A DNA stretch of 64,000 nucleotides from CAUJGP01 sp964612425 (lineage in GTDB: Bacteria; Bdellovibrionota; Bdellovibrionia; Bdellovibrionales; Bdellovibrionaceae): assembly GCA_964612425.1 (NCBI GenBank), contig CAZTDX010000001.1, positions 65,512 through 129,511 on the forward strand, read 5' to 3'. The notes beneath the pieces were generated by a model. It did no database searches. It saw only the letters and a list, made by a program, of their open reading frames with translations, and had not been told where the DNA came from. Below are positions 34,228 to 43,979 of the stretch, piece by piece (within the stretch, counting starts at the first letter, position 1; every line of letters begins with the position of its first letter). The position numbers were made by a program, and so were the translations under genes.

Positions 34228-36170
34228 TGGAAAATCAAACTATAAATCCACCCAAAGAATTTGTAAATAAAAGTCATATCAATCAAAAACAATACCAGGA
34301 TCTTTACCAAAAATCGATTCAAGACCCCGATTCTTTTTGGAATGAACAGGCGGAGCGTCTTCATTGGTTTCAACGATGGAATCAAACAAAAAATGTTTCC
34401 TTTCACTCCCCCGTTAAAATTGAGTGGTATTTAGGTGGCAAACTGAATGTCTGTTACAATTGTTTAGATCGGCACCTTCCTCTTCACTCGCAAAAAACAG
34501 CATTTATTTTTGAACCCGATTCTCCACACGAAGCTCACCGCACGATTACTTATCAAGAAGTTTTTAACGAAGTAAATCTTATGGCCAATGCTTTAAAAAA
34601 GCTTGGTGTCCAGAAGGGCGATCGTGTCACTATTTACATGCCGATGATTCCTGAGGCGGTCTATGCTATGTTGGCTTGCGCACGTATTGGGGCTGTTCAT
34701 TCTGCTGTTTTTGGTGGTTTCTCGCCAGACTCCATCATGGATCGCATTCATGATGGTCAATCCCGATTTGTTATTACCGCAGACGAGGGATTGCGGGGTG
34801 GTAAATCTATTCCTATAAAAAAAAATGTGGATGAAGCTCTTAGTAAGTGCCCAGACGTCACTCATGTTTTAGTGATTAAACGAACAGGCGCTCAAATACC
34901 TTTTAAAGCTGGTCGTGATATCTGGTGGCACGAAATTAAAAAAGAAGTCGAAGCCTTCTGCCCTCCTCAAGAAATGGATGCCGAAGATCCATTATTTATT
35001 CTCTATACTTCAGGCTCAACGAATAAACCTAAGGGAGTTTTGCATACAACCGGGGGATATTTAGTTTATGTCTCTTTCACTCATCAAATAGTTTTTGATT
35101 ACCAACCAAAAGATATTTATTGGTGTACGGCTGATGTTGGTTGGGTGACGGGACATTCTTATATTGTTTATGGACCTCTCTCCAATGCCGCAACTTCAGT
35201 CTTATTTGAAGGGGTCCCACACTATCCTACTCCTTCACGCTTTTGGGAAATTATTGATAAACATCAAGTTTCTATCTTTTACACTGCTCCCACGGCTTTA
35301 CGCGCGCTCATGCGAGAAGGAGAGGACTTTGTCAAATCAACATCACGAAATTCATTACGCCTGTTAGGAAGTGTGGGAGAACCCATCAACCCCGAAGCAT
35401 GGCTTTGGTATCATCGCGTAGTGGGTGAAAATCGCTGCCCCATTGTCGATACATGGTGGCAAACAGAAACTGGTGGAATTTTAATTTCCCCTCTCCCTGG
35501 AGCAACACCACTGAAGCCCGGCTCTGCAACTGTACCTTTTTTTGGAATCAAGCCTCAAGTGCTCACTCCAGAAGGACAGCGACTTCCAGAGCAGGGAGCT
35601 TGCGAAGGTGTCTTGTGCCTTGAAACTTCTTGGCCCGGTCAAATGAGAACTGTTTATGGCGATCACGCGCGTTTTGAACAAACTTATTTTTCACAATATA
35701 AAGGATTTTACTTTACCGGCGATGGCTGCAGGCGGGATAAAGATGGCTATTACTGGATTACCGGAAGAGTCGATGATGTTTTGAATGTCTCAGGGCATCG
35801 ACTAGGAACCGCTGAAATTGAAAGTGCCCTTGTCAGCCATGGAGCTGTGGCAGAAGCGGCTGTTGTTGGCTATCCTCATGACATCAAGGGACAGGGAATT
35901 TATTGTTTTGTAACATTAAAATCAAAAACCCAACCCACAGAAGAGCTTCGAAAAGAACTCATTCAGTGGGTTCGTAAAGAAATCAGTCCCATTGCCACGC
36001 CTGATCTCATTCAGTGGGCTCCTGGACTTCCTAAAACAAGATCTGGTAAAATCATGAGACGCATTTTAAGAAAAATTGCTGAGAATCAAATTGATTCTTT
36101 AGGTGATACCACTACACTTGCTGATCCTTCCGTGGTGAGTGATCTCATTAATAATCGCCTTAACCATTAA
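34227..36170 (+). CDS. acs: Acetyl-CoA synthetase (AMP-forming)
   Basis: Activates acetate to acetyl-CoA via acetyl-AMP. 647 residues. Marks: SVGEPINPEAWLWY, the P-loop-like YTSGSTNKPKGVLHTTGGY, WWQTETGGILISP, and ITGRVDDVLNVSGHRLGTAE. PKTRSGKIMRRILRKIA near the C-terminus carries the lysine that is acetylated in regulated homologues. It starts inside the previous stop codon (TAATG) and runs 22 bases before hoxF, so it shares a transcript with the hydrogenase genes. Confidence 0.95.
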   Translation: MENQTINPPKEFVNKSHINQKQYQDLYQKSIQDPDSFWNEQAERLHWFQRWNQTKNVSFHSPVKIEWYLGGKLNVCYNCLDRHLPLHSQKTAFIFEPDSPHEAHRTITYQEVFNEVNLMANALKKLGVQKGDRVTIYMPMIPEAVYAMLACARIGAVHSAVFGGFSPDSIMDRIHDGQSRFVITADEGLRGGKSIPIKKNVDEALSKCPDVTHVLVIKRTGAQIPFKAGRDIWWHEIKKEVEAFCPPQEMDAEDPLFILYTSGSTNKPKGVLHTTGGYLVYVSFTHQIVFDYQPKDIYWCTADVGWVTGHSYIVYGPLSNAATSVLFEGVPHYPTPSRFWEIIDKHQVSIFYTAPTALRALMREGEDFVKSTSRNSLRLLGSVGEPINPEAWLWYHRVVGENRCPIVDTWWQTETGGILISPLPGATPLKPGSATVPFFGIKPQVLTPEGQRLPEQGACEGVLCLETSWPGQMRTVYGDHARFEQTYFSQYKGFYFTGDGCRRDKDGYYWITGRVDDVLNVSGHRLGTAEIESALVSHGAVAEAAVVGYPHDIKGQGIYCFVTLKSKTQPTEELRKELIQWVRKEISPIATPDLIQWAPGLPKTRSGKIMRRILRKIAENQIDSLGDTTTLADPSVVSDLINNRLNH

Positions 36171-36192
36171 GGATATGAAGGGCTGAGATAGG

Positions 36193-38028
36193 ATGAAATC
36201 GAATAAAATAATTATTGATATTGTAAAAAAATATCATTCCGATCCTTACCAATTACTTTCGATCTTACGTGAGGTTCAATCTCGCTTTCGCTTTATTTCA
36301 TCTACTTCAATTTATACCATCGCATCCGAATTAGATATTCCCCCTTTGCAAGTAGAAGGAACAGCGAGTTTTTATCACTTTCTTTCCTCTGCAAATCGTG
36401 GGCAGTACACCATCTATATGAATACCAGTGCTACGGCCGAAATGTTTGGCGCCCAAGAAATTATGAAAACCTTTGAGCAGGAAGTGGGAATTCCCTTTGG
36501 CTCTACCAGTTCAGACAATTTGATTGGACTCTACACCACGTCTTGCATTGGGATGAGTGATCAAGAACCTTCAGCACTAATAAATTATCGTTTGGATCAC
36601 CTTGAAGATATTGATCACGATTTGATTTTAACTCAATTAACACCGGAAAAAGTTAAAGCCATAGTCCAGGCCATTAAAAATAAAAAAGATTTAAAAACTT
36701 GTTTTACACACAAAGGCGAAGGACAAAATTCCAACTCCCAGATACAGGCAGAAGTTCAAAATCATATTCGCCAAGCAGGTCCTATTTTTTTCACACCTTA
36801 TTCAGTAGGAAGCGCTCTTCAAAAAGCCTTGGGTATTGATTCCCTCGAGGTGATTGAATTAATCAATAAATCTGGTTTAAGAGGACGAGGTGGTGCAGGT
36901 TTTCCAACGGGCACGAAATGGGGTTACGCACGATCCACATCCGCACAAGAGCGCTACGTTATTTGCAATGCCGATGAAGGTGAGCCTGGCACCTTTAAAG
37001 ATCGCGTTCTTCTCACAGAATTACCACAAGTTATTTTTGAAGGAATGACTCTTGCGGGCTACGCCATTGATGCTAAAAAAGGAATCCTCTACCTCAGAGG
37101 AGAATACGCTTATTTAAAAAAATACTTAGAAGAAACTCTTAAAAAAATGCGCAAAGAAAAACTCCTCGGGCGCCGCATTCTCAACAGTCGTTTTAGTTTT
37201 GATATTCAAATCAAAGTGGGAGCAGGCGCCTATATTTGCGGAGAAGAATCCGCGCTCATTGAGTCAGCAGAAGGAAAACGAGGTCAACCACGAAACCGCC
37301 CACCCTTTCCCGTAGTTTCCGGTTACAAGCATCAACCCACCGTCGTAAACAATCCAGAAACTTTAATCTGTGCGACTAAAATTATCTTCAATGGTCCGGA
37401 AAATTTTAAAAAAATGGGAACGAAAAATTCTTCGGGCGTTAAACTCCTCAGCGTGGCTGGTGACTGCGATCGCCCTGGTATTTATGAAGTTGAATGGGGA
37501 TTGTCAGTCCATGAACTCTTGCAACTCTGTGGAGCAAAAAATACTTTAGCCGTGCAAGTGGGTGGTCCCTCAGGAGTTTGCCTTTCTGAAAATCAATTTC
37601 ATCGAAAACTTTGTTATGAAGATCTCAGCACTGGTGGCGCAATCACTATCTTTAATCAATCAAGAGATTTATTTTCAATTCTTCATAATTATACCGAGTT
37701 TTTCACTCAAGAGAGCTGTGGTTTTTGCGTTCCTTGCAGAGCAGGAAATACTCTTCTCCTCCAACAGTTAGAAAAATTAATTCAGGGGCACGGCACGCAT
37801 CACGACGTCGAGCAAATGAAGAAATTAGGCGCACTCGTTAAAACCACTTCTCGCTGTGGCTTAGGTCAAACTTCGCCCAATCCCATACTCACCAGCATTG
37901 AGAATTTTCAAAATTACTTTGCTTCAAAAATTAAAACTGACACTGATTTTGATTCCTTATTTAATTTAGAACATGCAACGCGTGAGTCTTGCGCTCTTGC
38001 CAAACGACGCCCTTTTTTGAAAGAATAA
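36193..38028 (+). CDS. hoxF: NAD-reducing hydrogenase diaphorase subunit HoxF
   Basis: Flavin/NADH-binding subunit of group 3d (bidirectional, soluble NAD-reducing) [NiFe] hydrogenase. Residues 1-150 are a HoxE/NuoE-like domain fused to the front, as in the Ralstonia-type HoxF. The NuoF part has GLRGRGGAGFPTGTKWG, NADEGEPGTFKDR, GAGAYICGEESALIES and the 4Fe-4S site SCGFCVPCRAG. The NuoE-like part keeps only TSCIGMSDQEP; the usual C-x4-C is replaced (NTSATAEMFG) so its 2Fe-2S centre is probably missing. This matches the recalled Ralstonia protein. Start preceded by AAGGGCTGAGATAGG. Confidence 0.93.
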   Translation: MKSNKIIIDIVKKYHSDPYQLLSILREVQSRFRFISSTSIYTIASELDIPPLQVEGTASFYHFLSSANRGQYTIYMNTSATAEMFGAQEIMKTFEQEVGIPFGSTSSDNLIGLYTTSCIGMSDQEPSALINYRLDHLEDIDHDLILTQLTPEKVKAIVQAIKNKKDLKTCFTHKGEGQNSNSQIQAEVQNHIRQAGPIFFTPYSVGSALQKALGIDSLEVIELINKSGLRGRGGAGFPTGTKWGYARSTSAQERYVICNADEGEPGTFKDRVLLTELPQVIFEGMTLAGYAIDAKKGILYLRGEYAYLKKYLEETLKKMRKEKLLGRRILNSRFSFDIQIKVGAGAYICGEESALIESAEGKRGQPRNRPPFPVVSGYKHQPTVVNNPETLICATKIIFNGPENFKKMGTKNSSGVKLLSVAGDCDRPGIYEVEWGLSVHELLQLCGAKNTLAVQVGGPSGVCLSENQFHRKLCYEDLSTGGAITIFNQSRDLFSILHNYTEFFTQESCGFCVPCRAGNTLLLQQLEKLIQGHGTHHDVEQMKKLGALVKTTSRCGLGQTSPNPILTSIENFQNYFASKIKTDTDFDSLFNLEHATRESCALAKRRPFLKE

Positions 38029-38033
38029 CATTC

Positions 38034-38738
38034 ATGGAACAAAACACCGTTCAAATAACAGTCGACAATCATACTTTTCAATCTAAAGAAGGACAAAGTA
38101 TCGTCCAAGCTCTTCGCGAGAATAAATTATTTATTCCCACACTCTGCGATTTTAAAAGTCTACCACCCGCAGGCACTTGTAGACTCTGCACCGTGAAAGT
38201 GTCGGGGCGATTTGTTCCTGCTTGCACCACTCAAGTCTCTCATGGAATGTCCATCGAAAATGATACTCCTGAGATTAATGAATTACGCAAAGCCCTCATT
38301 GAAATGCTTTTTGTCGAGGGCAACCACATGTGTCCTAGCTGTGAAAAATCTGGAAACTGTGAACTACAAGCACTGGCCTATCACTATCGAATGACGGCTC
38401 CTCGGTTTCCTTTTTCATTCACACAAAGAAAAATAGACGCCACTCTTCCCTATTTAGTTTTAGAACACAATCGATGCATTCAGTGTCTCCGGTGCGTTCG
38501 TGGCGTTAAAGCCAAAGATGGACATGAGCTTTTTGGTTTTGTCGATCGCGGTGGGAATATTCAAATCAGTGTTGATCCCACCGATCCTGAAATTTTATCC
38601 GAAACAGTAGCAAAAAAAGCGATGGATATTTGTCCTGTTGGAGCACTCATTAAAAAAGGAGACGCCTACAAAACTCCTATCGGAGAAAGACGATTTGATC
38701 TTAACGAAATCGGTTCTAGTGAGGATAAAAAATCATGA
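38034..38738 (+). CDS. hoxU: NAD-reducing hydrogenase diaphorase subunit HoxU
   Basis: Iron-sulfur subunit linking HoxF to the hydrogenase module. ATG 38034 is used; the frame continues upstream inside hoxF. Residues 1-95 are a 2Fe-2S ferredoxin-like domain (PTLCDFKSLPPAGTCRLCTV, then PACTTQV), followed by the NuoG-like 4Fe-4S region HMCPSCEKSGNCELQ and the pair CIQCLRC...MDICPVGAL. All expected Cys/His ligands are visible. 234 residues, normal length. The next gene overlaps by 4 bases. Confidence 0.95.
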   Translation: MEQNTVQITVDNHTFQSKEGQSIVQALRENKLFIPTLCDFKSLPPAGTCRLCTVKVSGRFVPACTTQVSHGMSIENDTPEINELRKALIEMLFVEGNHMCPSCEKSGNCELQALAYHYRMTAPRFPFSFTQRKIDATLPYLVLEHNRCIQCLRCVRGVKAKDGHELFGFVDRGGNIQISVDPTDPEILSETVAKKAMDICPVGALIKKGDAYKTPIGERRFDLNEIGSSEDKKS

Positions 38739-39283
38739 CTCAACAAAAATTAGTTGTCGCAACGACTTCGCTTGCTGGCTGTTTTGGATGTCATATGTCT
38801 TTTTTGGATTTAGACGAAAAAATTTTAGATGTCGTTGAGTTGATTGAATTTCATAAATCTCCCTTTGATGATATTAAGGAGTTTACGCAATCTTGTGATA
38901 TTGGTTTTGTAGAAGGCGGTTGTTGCAATACAGACAATGTACGCATCCTCAGAGACTTCAGGGCTCAATGCCGTGTACTAATTTCTGTTGGTCAATGTGC
39001 CATTACAGGGGGACTTCCAGCAATGCGCAATGGAATTCCTCTCAGTGAACTTTTTAAAGAATCCTACCTCAGTGGTCCTACCACTCATAATCAACTCATT
39101 CCCAATGATGAAGAAATCCCAGCAATACTGGATCGTGTTTACCCGTGCCATGAAATTGTTAAAGTAGATGCTTTTTTACCTGGCTGCCCTCCTCACCCGG
39201 AACTATTTTTGGAGGCCATTCTTGCTGTTCGAGAGGGCCGTCCACTCGATCAATTTAACTATCAACATTTTAAATATGATTAA
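38735..39283 (+). CDS. hoxY: NAD-reducing hydrogenase small subunit HoxY
   Basis: Small [NiFe]-hydrogenase subunit that carries the 4Fe-4S cluster next to the active site. TSLAGCFGCHMSFLD supplies the first two ligands, EGGCCN the third region and FLPGCPPHPEL the fourth. 182 residues, short as usual for group 3d (no extra clusters). ATG overlaps the hoxU stop (ATGA). hoxH starts 10 bases after its stop, so subunits are made from one message. Confidence 0.95.
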   Translation: MTQQKLVVATTSLAGCFGCHMSFLDLDEKILDVVELIEFHKSPFDDIKEFTQSCDIGFVEGGCCNTDNVRILRDFRAQCRVLISVGQCAITGGLPAMRNGIPLSELFKESYLSGPTTHNQLIPNDEEIPAILDRVYPCHEIVKVDAFLPGCPPHPELFLEAILAVREGRPLDQFNYQHFKYD

Positions 39284-39292
39284 GAGAATAAT

Positions 39293-40819
39293 ATGAAAAG
39301 AAAAATTACCATCGAACCCGTAACTCGTGTGGAAGGTCATGGCAAAGTGACGATCCACTTAAATGAAAAAAATGAAGTAGAAGAAGCACGCCTTCATATT
39401 GTTGAGTTTCGAGGTTTTGAACGTTTTGTGCAGGGCCGTCCTTATTGGGAAGCGGCAGTTTTAGTGCAAAGACTCTGCGGTATTTGCCCTGTCAGCCACC
39501 ATCTTTGCGCCGCCAAGGCCATGGATTATATCGTAGGGACTCCCTCGCCTGAACTCACACCGACGGCCGATAAAATGCGACGATTGATGCACTATGGGCA
39601 ATTTTTTCAATCCCATGTACTCCATTTTTTTTATTTAGCTGCACCTGACTTACTCTTTGGCTTTGATGCCGACCCCTTAAAAAGAAATATTGTGGGAATC
39701 ATTGACGAGTTTTCAGAATTAGCAAAAAAAGCGATCCTCATGCGAAAATTTGGACAAGAAATTATTAAATCAACAGCCGGAAAAAAAATACATGGCACGG
39801 GCGCCATTCCTGGTGGAATTAATCGTCATTTGACTGAAGATGAAAAACTCTATTTTTTACAAGGAAAACCACGGCCTTCCAGCCCAGTTACAACGATAAC
39901 CACAACTGAAGCCATAGTCACCGCCGATACAATGATTGAGTGGGCCCAAGAAGGCATCGAATTATTTAAAACCTATTATCAAAAAAATAAAACGCTTATT
40001 GACGACTTTGCTCATTTTTCTTCAAACTATTTAAGTTTAGTGCGAGCTGATGGCGCCCTTGACTTATATCACGGCGGACTTCGCGCCGTAGATGCTGAGA
40101 GAAATATTATTTTCGATCATGTCGATTATCAAAATTATCATCATTATCTTTCCGAAGAAGTTCGCTCTTGGACTTATATGAAATTTCCTTTTATTAAATC
40201 TCTAGGACCGGAAAAGGGTTGGTACCGGGTGGGCCCTCTGGCTCGCCTCAATACCTGTGATTTTATCCCAACTCCAAAAGCGCAGAAGGAATTTGAAATC
40301 TACAAATCCATCACCTCACAAAAAACCAATGGTCGCACCATGCATATGCATTGGGCACGACTGATAGAAACTCTTCATGCAGCAGAAATGATTCGAGAAC
40401 TTCTCCATGATCCAGATATCTACTCGGGCGAGCTTACCAAGCCAAAACTTAAAACCAATGGTGAGCGAGAGGGCGTTGGCGTTATCGAAGCGCCGAGAGG
40501 AACGCTCTTTCACCACTACAAGGTAAACAACAACGATTTAATTACGATGTGTAATCTTATTGTTTCGACCACGAGTAACAACGAAGCCATGAATCGTGCG
40601 GTCCGCTGGGTCGCAAAAAATAAAATAAGTGGTCGAGCTGAAATTCCAGAGTCCTTGCTCAATCAAGTTGAAGTGGCAATTCGCGCCTATGATCCTTGCC
40701 TCAGTTGCGCGACTCATGCTGTTGGGCAAATGCCACTAATAATCGAACTACTCGACTCACAACAAAATTTGTTGGATAAAAAAATTAAAAATTCATCTCT
40801 AGAAACCACAACACCCTAA
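39293..40819 (+). CDS. hoxH: NAD-reducing hydrogenase large subunit HoxH
   Basis: Carries the NiFe(CN)2CO active site. N-terminal RVEGHGKV and CGICPVSHH (Cys 62 and 65) and C-terminal DPCLSCATH (Cys 469 and 472) provide the four nickel/iron-bridging cysteines. The C-terminal extension after His 475 (33 residues starting AVGQMPL) is the peptide removed by the HoxW-type endopeptidase during maturation. Total 508 residues. ATG is preceded by TTAAGAGAA. Intact catalytic residues suggest a working enzyme, if the hyp assembly genes exist elsewhere in the genome. Confidence 0.95.
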   Translation: MKRKITIEPVTRVEGHGKVTIHLNEKNEVEEARLHIVEFRGFERFVQGRPYWEAAVLVQRLCGICPVSHHLCAAKAMDYIVGTPSPELTPTADKMRRLMHYGQFFQSHVLHFFYLAAPDLLFGFDADPLKRNIVGIIDEFSELAKKAILMRKFGQEIIKSTAGKKIHGTGAIPGGINRHLTEDEKLYFLQGKPRPSSPVTTITTTEAIVTADTMIEWAQEGIELFKTYYQKNKTLIDDFAHFSSNYLSLVRADGALDLYHGGLRAVDAERNIIFDHVDYQNYHHYLSEEVRSWTYMKFPFIKSLGPEKGWYRVGPLARLNTCDFIPTPKAQKEFEIYKSITSQKTNGRTMHMHWARLIETLHAAEMIRELLHDPDIYSGELTKPKLKTNGEREGVGVIEAPRGTLFHHYKVNNNDLITMCNLIVSTTSNNEAMNRAVRWVAKNKISGRAEIPESLLNQVEVAIRAYDPCLSCATHAVGQMPLIIELLDSQQNLLDKKIKNSSLETTTP

Positions 40820-40839
40820 ACACAATTAAGTATATCCCT

Positions 40840-41355
40840 ATGAGTTTACAACTTCCTCCTCTCCAAACTGACAAGCGCTACTTAGTCTATGGTATCGGTA
40901 ACATCGGTAGACGGGATGACGGCCTAGGAATACAGTTTATTACCACTCTAGAAAAGCAAATTGAAATAGGAACACTCAATGTGACTCCATTTTTAAGTCT
41001 TAGATCCAACTATCAACTCAACATTGAAGATGCCCATGAAATTTCACTCTACAATGTCGTCATTTTTATCGACGCTCTGAAACAAGATAATGATCCAATG
41101 GAGCTTAATCAATTACAACCACCTGATTTTCAACTTACAAAAATTCAGAGCCAAAACACTATAAACTTTACCACCCACGCCCTCAGCTTTGAAGCTGTCT
41201 TATCTCTCTGCCATGAGCTCTATCATACGACTCCAGAAGTTTATCTTCTGTCTATTCGTGGTTATCAATGGGATATTCAGGACCAACTCACAGAAAATGC
41301 CCAAAGTAATTTAAATATCGCCCTCAATTACTTTACAAGTTGGCTCAATCGCTAA
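40840..41355 (+). CDS. hoxW: Hydrogenase maturation endopeptidase (HoxW-type)
   Basis: Nickel-dependent protease that trims the HoxH C-terminal peptide. 171 residues. YLVYGIGNIGRRDDGLGIQF is the family start, with the conserved Asp ligand in RRDDGLG; VVIFIDALK matches the middle Asp and the FTTHALSFEAVL region supplies the His. Position directly after hoxH (21-base gap) supports the HoxW assignment over another hydrogenase protease. Confidence 0.88.
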   Translation: MSLQLPPLQTDKRYLVYGIGNIGRRDDGLGIQFITTLEKQIEIGTLNVTPFLSLRSNYQLNIEDAHEISLYNVVIFIDALKQDNDPMELNQLQPPDFQLTKIQSQNTINFTTHALSFEAVLSLCHELYHTTPEVYLLSIRGYQWDIQDQLTENAQSNLNIALNYFTSWLNR

Positions 41356-41588
41356 GCGTTCTAAAAAACTTTTCCACTTATAAACGTGGCTCATAAGTTG
41401 CAAAATCATAAAACATGAATGGAAATAGGTCCTAAATTACTGCGTTAATTTAGATTAATGAAGTTAGTAAATGTTAGAATTCTATAAAGTGTAAAACAAT
41501 TTTACAGAAGTAATCAGGGTGACTTGCTTTTGTTAAATATACTCCCTTTAGAAATACTAAATAATAAACCATTGGAGTTTATGTTAAT

Positions 41589-43514
41589 ATGAAAAAACTA
41601 GAAATAAGCCAATCAAAATTAAATGCAGCAAAATTCATATTATTTTTTAGTTTATTGGGATCACTTTCTATCTCCGTTGCCGGTGATCGCAGGTATGCAC
41701 CTGAAAATGATTGGTCAAAATATGGACCAGTGGATTTTTGTCCTCAATCCAATCGATTAGATTTTAGAAATGCTTATTGGCTTGGCGCTATGTCCACTTA
41801 TTCCTACTGGCATTTGGACGTGCTTGAAAAAATTATGAAGCCAACTGCTGGCAAAGACATTCAACTTGAATTCACTCTTGATTCCAACGGACAGCCCCTT
41901 CCAAATAAAACATATATTACAAAGGGTCTTGGATTTGGTGAAATATCAACACAATATTTTTCAAGTAGAATACCAAAACCTGAGGATACAGTAACTAAAG
42001 ATTACGATAGAGAACTTCTAACAATCAATCATCTTCCACCGCTTCCGCGCGAAGCTTGTATCATCCCAGGAATGAGCCATTGCTTTGACAAAATAAGCAG
42101 CAATCAAATGCAAGTGGATAATTCTAATGGATGTGGCTTTTACAAAGAAAATGTTTTCTTTTCAACAACGAGATTAGCAAAAATCAGAAAACACATATTA
42201 GAGAAACGCGGTGTACCTGTTGAAGGTCTTCAGCTTACACAAGAGGAACGATATCAAGCAGAAGAAGATCAAAAGCATATTCAATCAAGTGTTGAAGATT
42301 ATGAAAAGAAAATTCAAACATCTGTCCATCTTGATTGGACTCTTCCTGAAGCTATAAATCGATGTAAGTCCTATATTGATAAAGAAATCAATTTAAAACC
42401 TGACACTCAAGGATCTATCTTTGAAAGTAAAGATGCTGTATTTATTATTTTCAGAGGCACAGAAGGCAATATTGAAAATGATGTCAAAACAGATGCCTTC
42501 GCATTAAATAAGTTTGATTTTAGCGGCAAACATCATAATCTAGATCCTAATACTCCTATCGCAAGCTCCGTAGTTGAGTGGGATGAAACAGCTCAAGCTC
42601 ACATTATGAGGCAAGTTAATCCTGAAAAGAACTCAGAAACTAAAAACATATTAGCACAATGGCCAAATAGTTCAGGACAGGTGCATTATGGATTTTTTCT
42701 TGGAATAGAAGAGATCAAGCCGTGGGTGCTTAGGAAGTTGAACTCCATTCAACAAAAGTGGAAAGTAAATCAAATACCACCTAAACCTATTTTTATCACT
42801 GGTCATAGCTTAGGTGGGGCTTTAGCAAATTTAATGACCTATAATTTACTTGGTATCAATAAAAAAGCAAAAGACAAAAAGAAAACTCCTCCCTACAATA
42901 TCAAAGCCATGTATACGTTCGGAGCACCACGAGTGGGTGATGAAGAATGGGCTCAAAGTATGAAAACACTCGCTGATGAATTTAATATTGGGTTGTATCG
43001 CTTTATCAATCGTAATGATGTCGTTCCCCATATCCCTTGTGTTGGATATTACCATGTTGGAACTAATATTTATGTCGAGTCAGCTGATAATAATCCAAAT
43101 ACAATTACACAAATACTATTTAACTCCATAGGTATTAATACAAAGAGTATGCTTTATAACGATCTTAATTCCTGTGCTTACGGAACGATATTAGACAAAG
43201 TCGTAAATTTTTCATTGGATAAAGTAAAAGGCGCTGTTAACGATCATTTTATGACTTCCTACTTTGGTCCATTAAAAAACTTAAGAGAACAAGTAAATCA
43301 ATCCATTGGTATTAAGCTCAGTGATTCTCAAGAAACTGTTACATCTGCCAATAGATGCTCTTTAGATTCTAATCCAATGAATAAATCTGCAGAGAAGGAC
43401 ATGATGCTTAAAACTGCAATTGATGTTAACTTCTCCCTACCTGAAAATAAAGTTGAAACAGACAGCACCAGTATGCTTAAAAATTTCTTCAATAAATTTA
43501 ATCCTATTAAATAA
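41589..43514 (+). CDS. Secreted class 3 lipase
   Basis: 641 residues with an N-terminal signal (cleavage near SVAG, residue 32). The alpha/beta hydrolase core carries the nucleophile elbow ITGHSLGGALANLMTYNL near residue 402, YTFGAPRVGDEEWA, and candidates for the rest of the triad: Asp in NRNDVVPHIP and His in AVNDHFMTSYF. The N-terminal 200 residues contain Cys-rich segments (PREACIIPGMSHCF) and a region without family. Lipid ester hydrolysis outside the cytoplasm is likely; a role in attacking prey or host lipid is speculation. Confidence 0.88.
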   Translation: MKKLEISQSKLNAAKFILFFSLLGSLSISVAGDRRYAPENDWSKYGPVDFCPQSNRLDFRNAYWLGAMSTYSYWHLDVLEKIMKPTAGKDIQLEFTLDSNGQPLPNKTYITKGLGFGEISTQYFSSRIPKPEDTVTKDYDRELLTINHLPPLPREACIIPGMSHCFDKISSNQMQVDNSNGCGFYKENVFFSTTRLAKIRKHILEKRGVPVEGLQLTQEERYQAEEDQKHIQSSVEDYEKKIQTSVHLDWTLPEAINRCKSYIDKEINLKPDTQGSIFESKDAVFIIFRGTEGNIENDVKTDAFALNKFDFSGKHHNLDPNTPIASSVVEWDETAQAHIMRQVNPEKNSETKNILAQWPNSSGQVHYGFFLGIEEIKPWVLRKLNSIQQKWKVNQIPPKPIFITGHSLGGALANLMTYNLLGINKKAKDKKKTPPYNIKAMYTFGAPRVGDEEWAQSMKTLADEFNIGLYRFINRNDVVPHIPCVGYYHVGTNIYVESADNNPNTITQILFNSIGINTKSMLYNDLNSCAYGTILDKVVNFSLDKVKGAVNDHFMTSYFGPLKNLREQVNQSIGIKLSDSQETVTSANRCSLDSNPMNKSAEKDMMLKTAIDVNFSLPENKVETDSTSMLKNFFNKFNPIK

Positions 43515-43618
43515 TAATTTTTCAAGACGACTCTTTGAACATCCAGAGGATAGCATTCGCGAAGAACTGAGGAAATATCGAAGGTCGAGAAAAAACATTT
43601 TGGGTAATAGGAACTAAG

Positions 43619-43787
43619 TTTGATAACAATAACCAAGCCGTGATCATGGATAAGCTTTCATCGCTCGGCAAGGGAATAGGGCTCTGGCTTTCACTATGTA
43701 AAAAAAATTATGGATTCCCACAAGGGCTCCATTGAAGTTGATCCTGATCAATATAATACTACTTTTATCCTTAAATTCTTAAAATAA
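43619..43787 (+). pseudogene. Relic of a histidine kinase ATPase domain (frameshifted)
   Basis: FDNNNQAVIMDKLSSLGKGIGLWLSL is followed by CKK and then, after one extra A in an 8-A run (43709-43716), by IMDSHKGSIEVDPDQYNTTF and ILKFLK, ending in TAA. This is the G2 box and last strand of a HATPase_c domain. There is no start, no phosphoacceptor region, and a frameshift, so it is a dead 3' fragment. Confidence 0.75.
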
Positions 43788-43979
43788 AGTAAAAATTAAC
43801 TTCCTAATTTCTGCTATATATTTAATCGATTTTATTAAAAGTTTTTATCAACTTAATCTGAACTTATTGACAACCATTGATTTGAATCATCTCTTGGTTT
43901 GAATAATTTTTTTCTGTGAATCTGTCCTAGAAAACTTTACAAAAATCTTTTATTTTATACATGAGAGGAATAAAAAATA

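Noticed and set aside
34593..34865. 90-codon minus-strand ORF inside acs
   Set aside because: Antisense shadow of a highly conserved gene; no ribosome-binding site or domain.
43420..43617. 65-codon ORF overlapping the lipase end
   Set aside because: It overlaps the lipase gene out of frame and has no features; its tail is unrelated to the kinase relic that follows.
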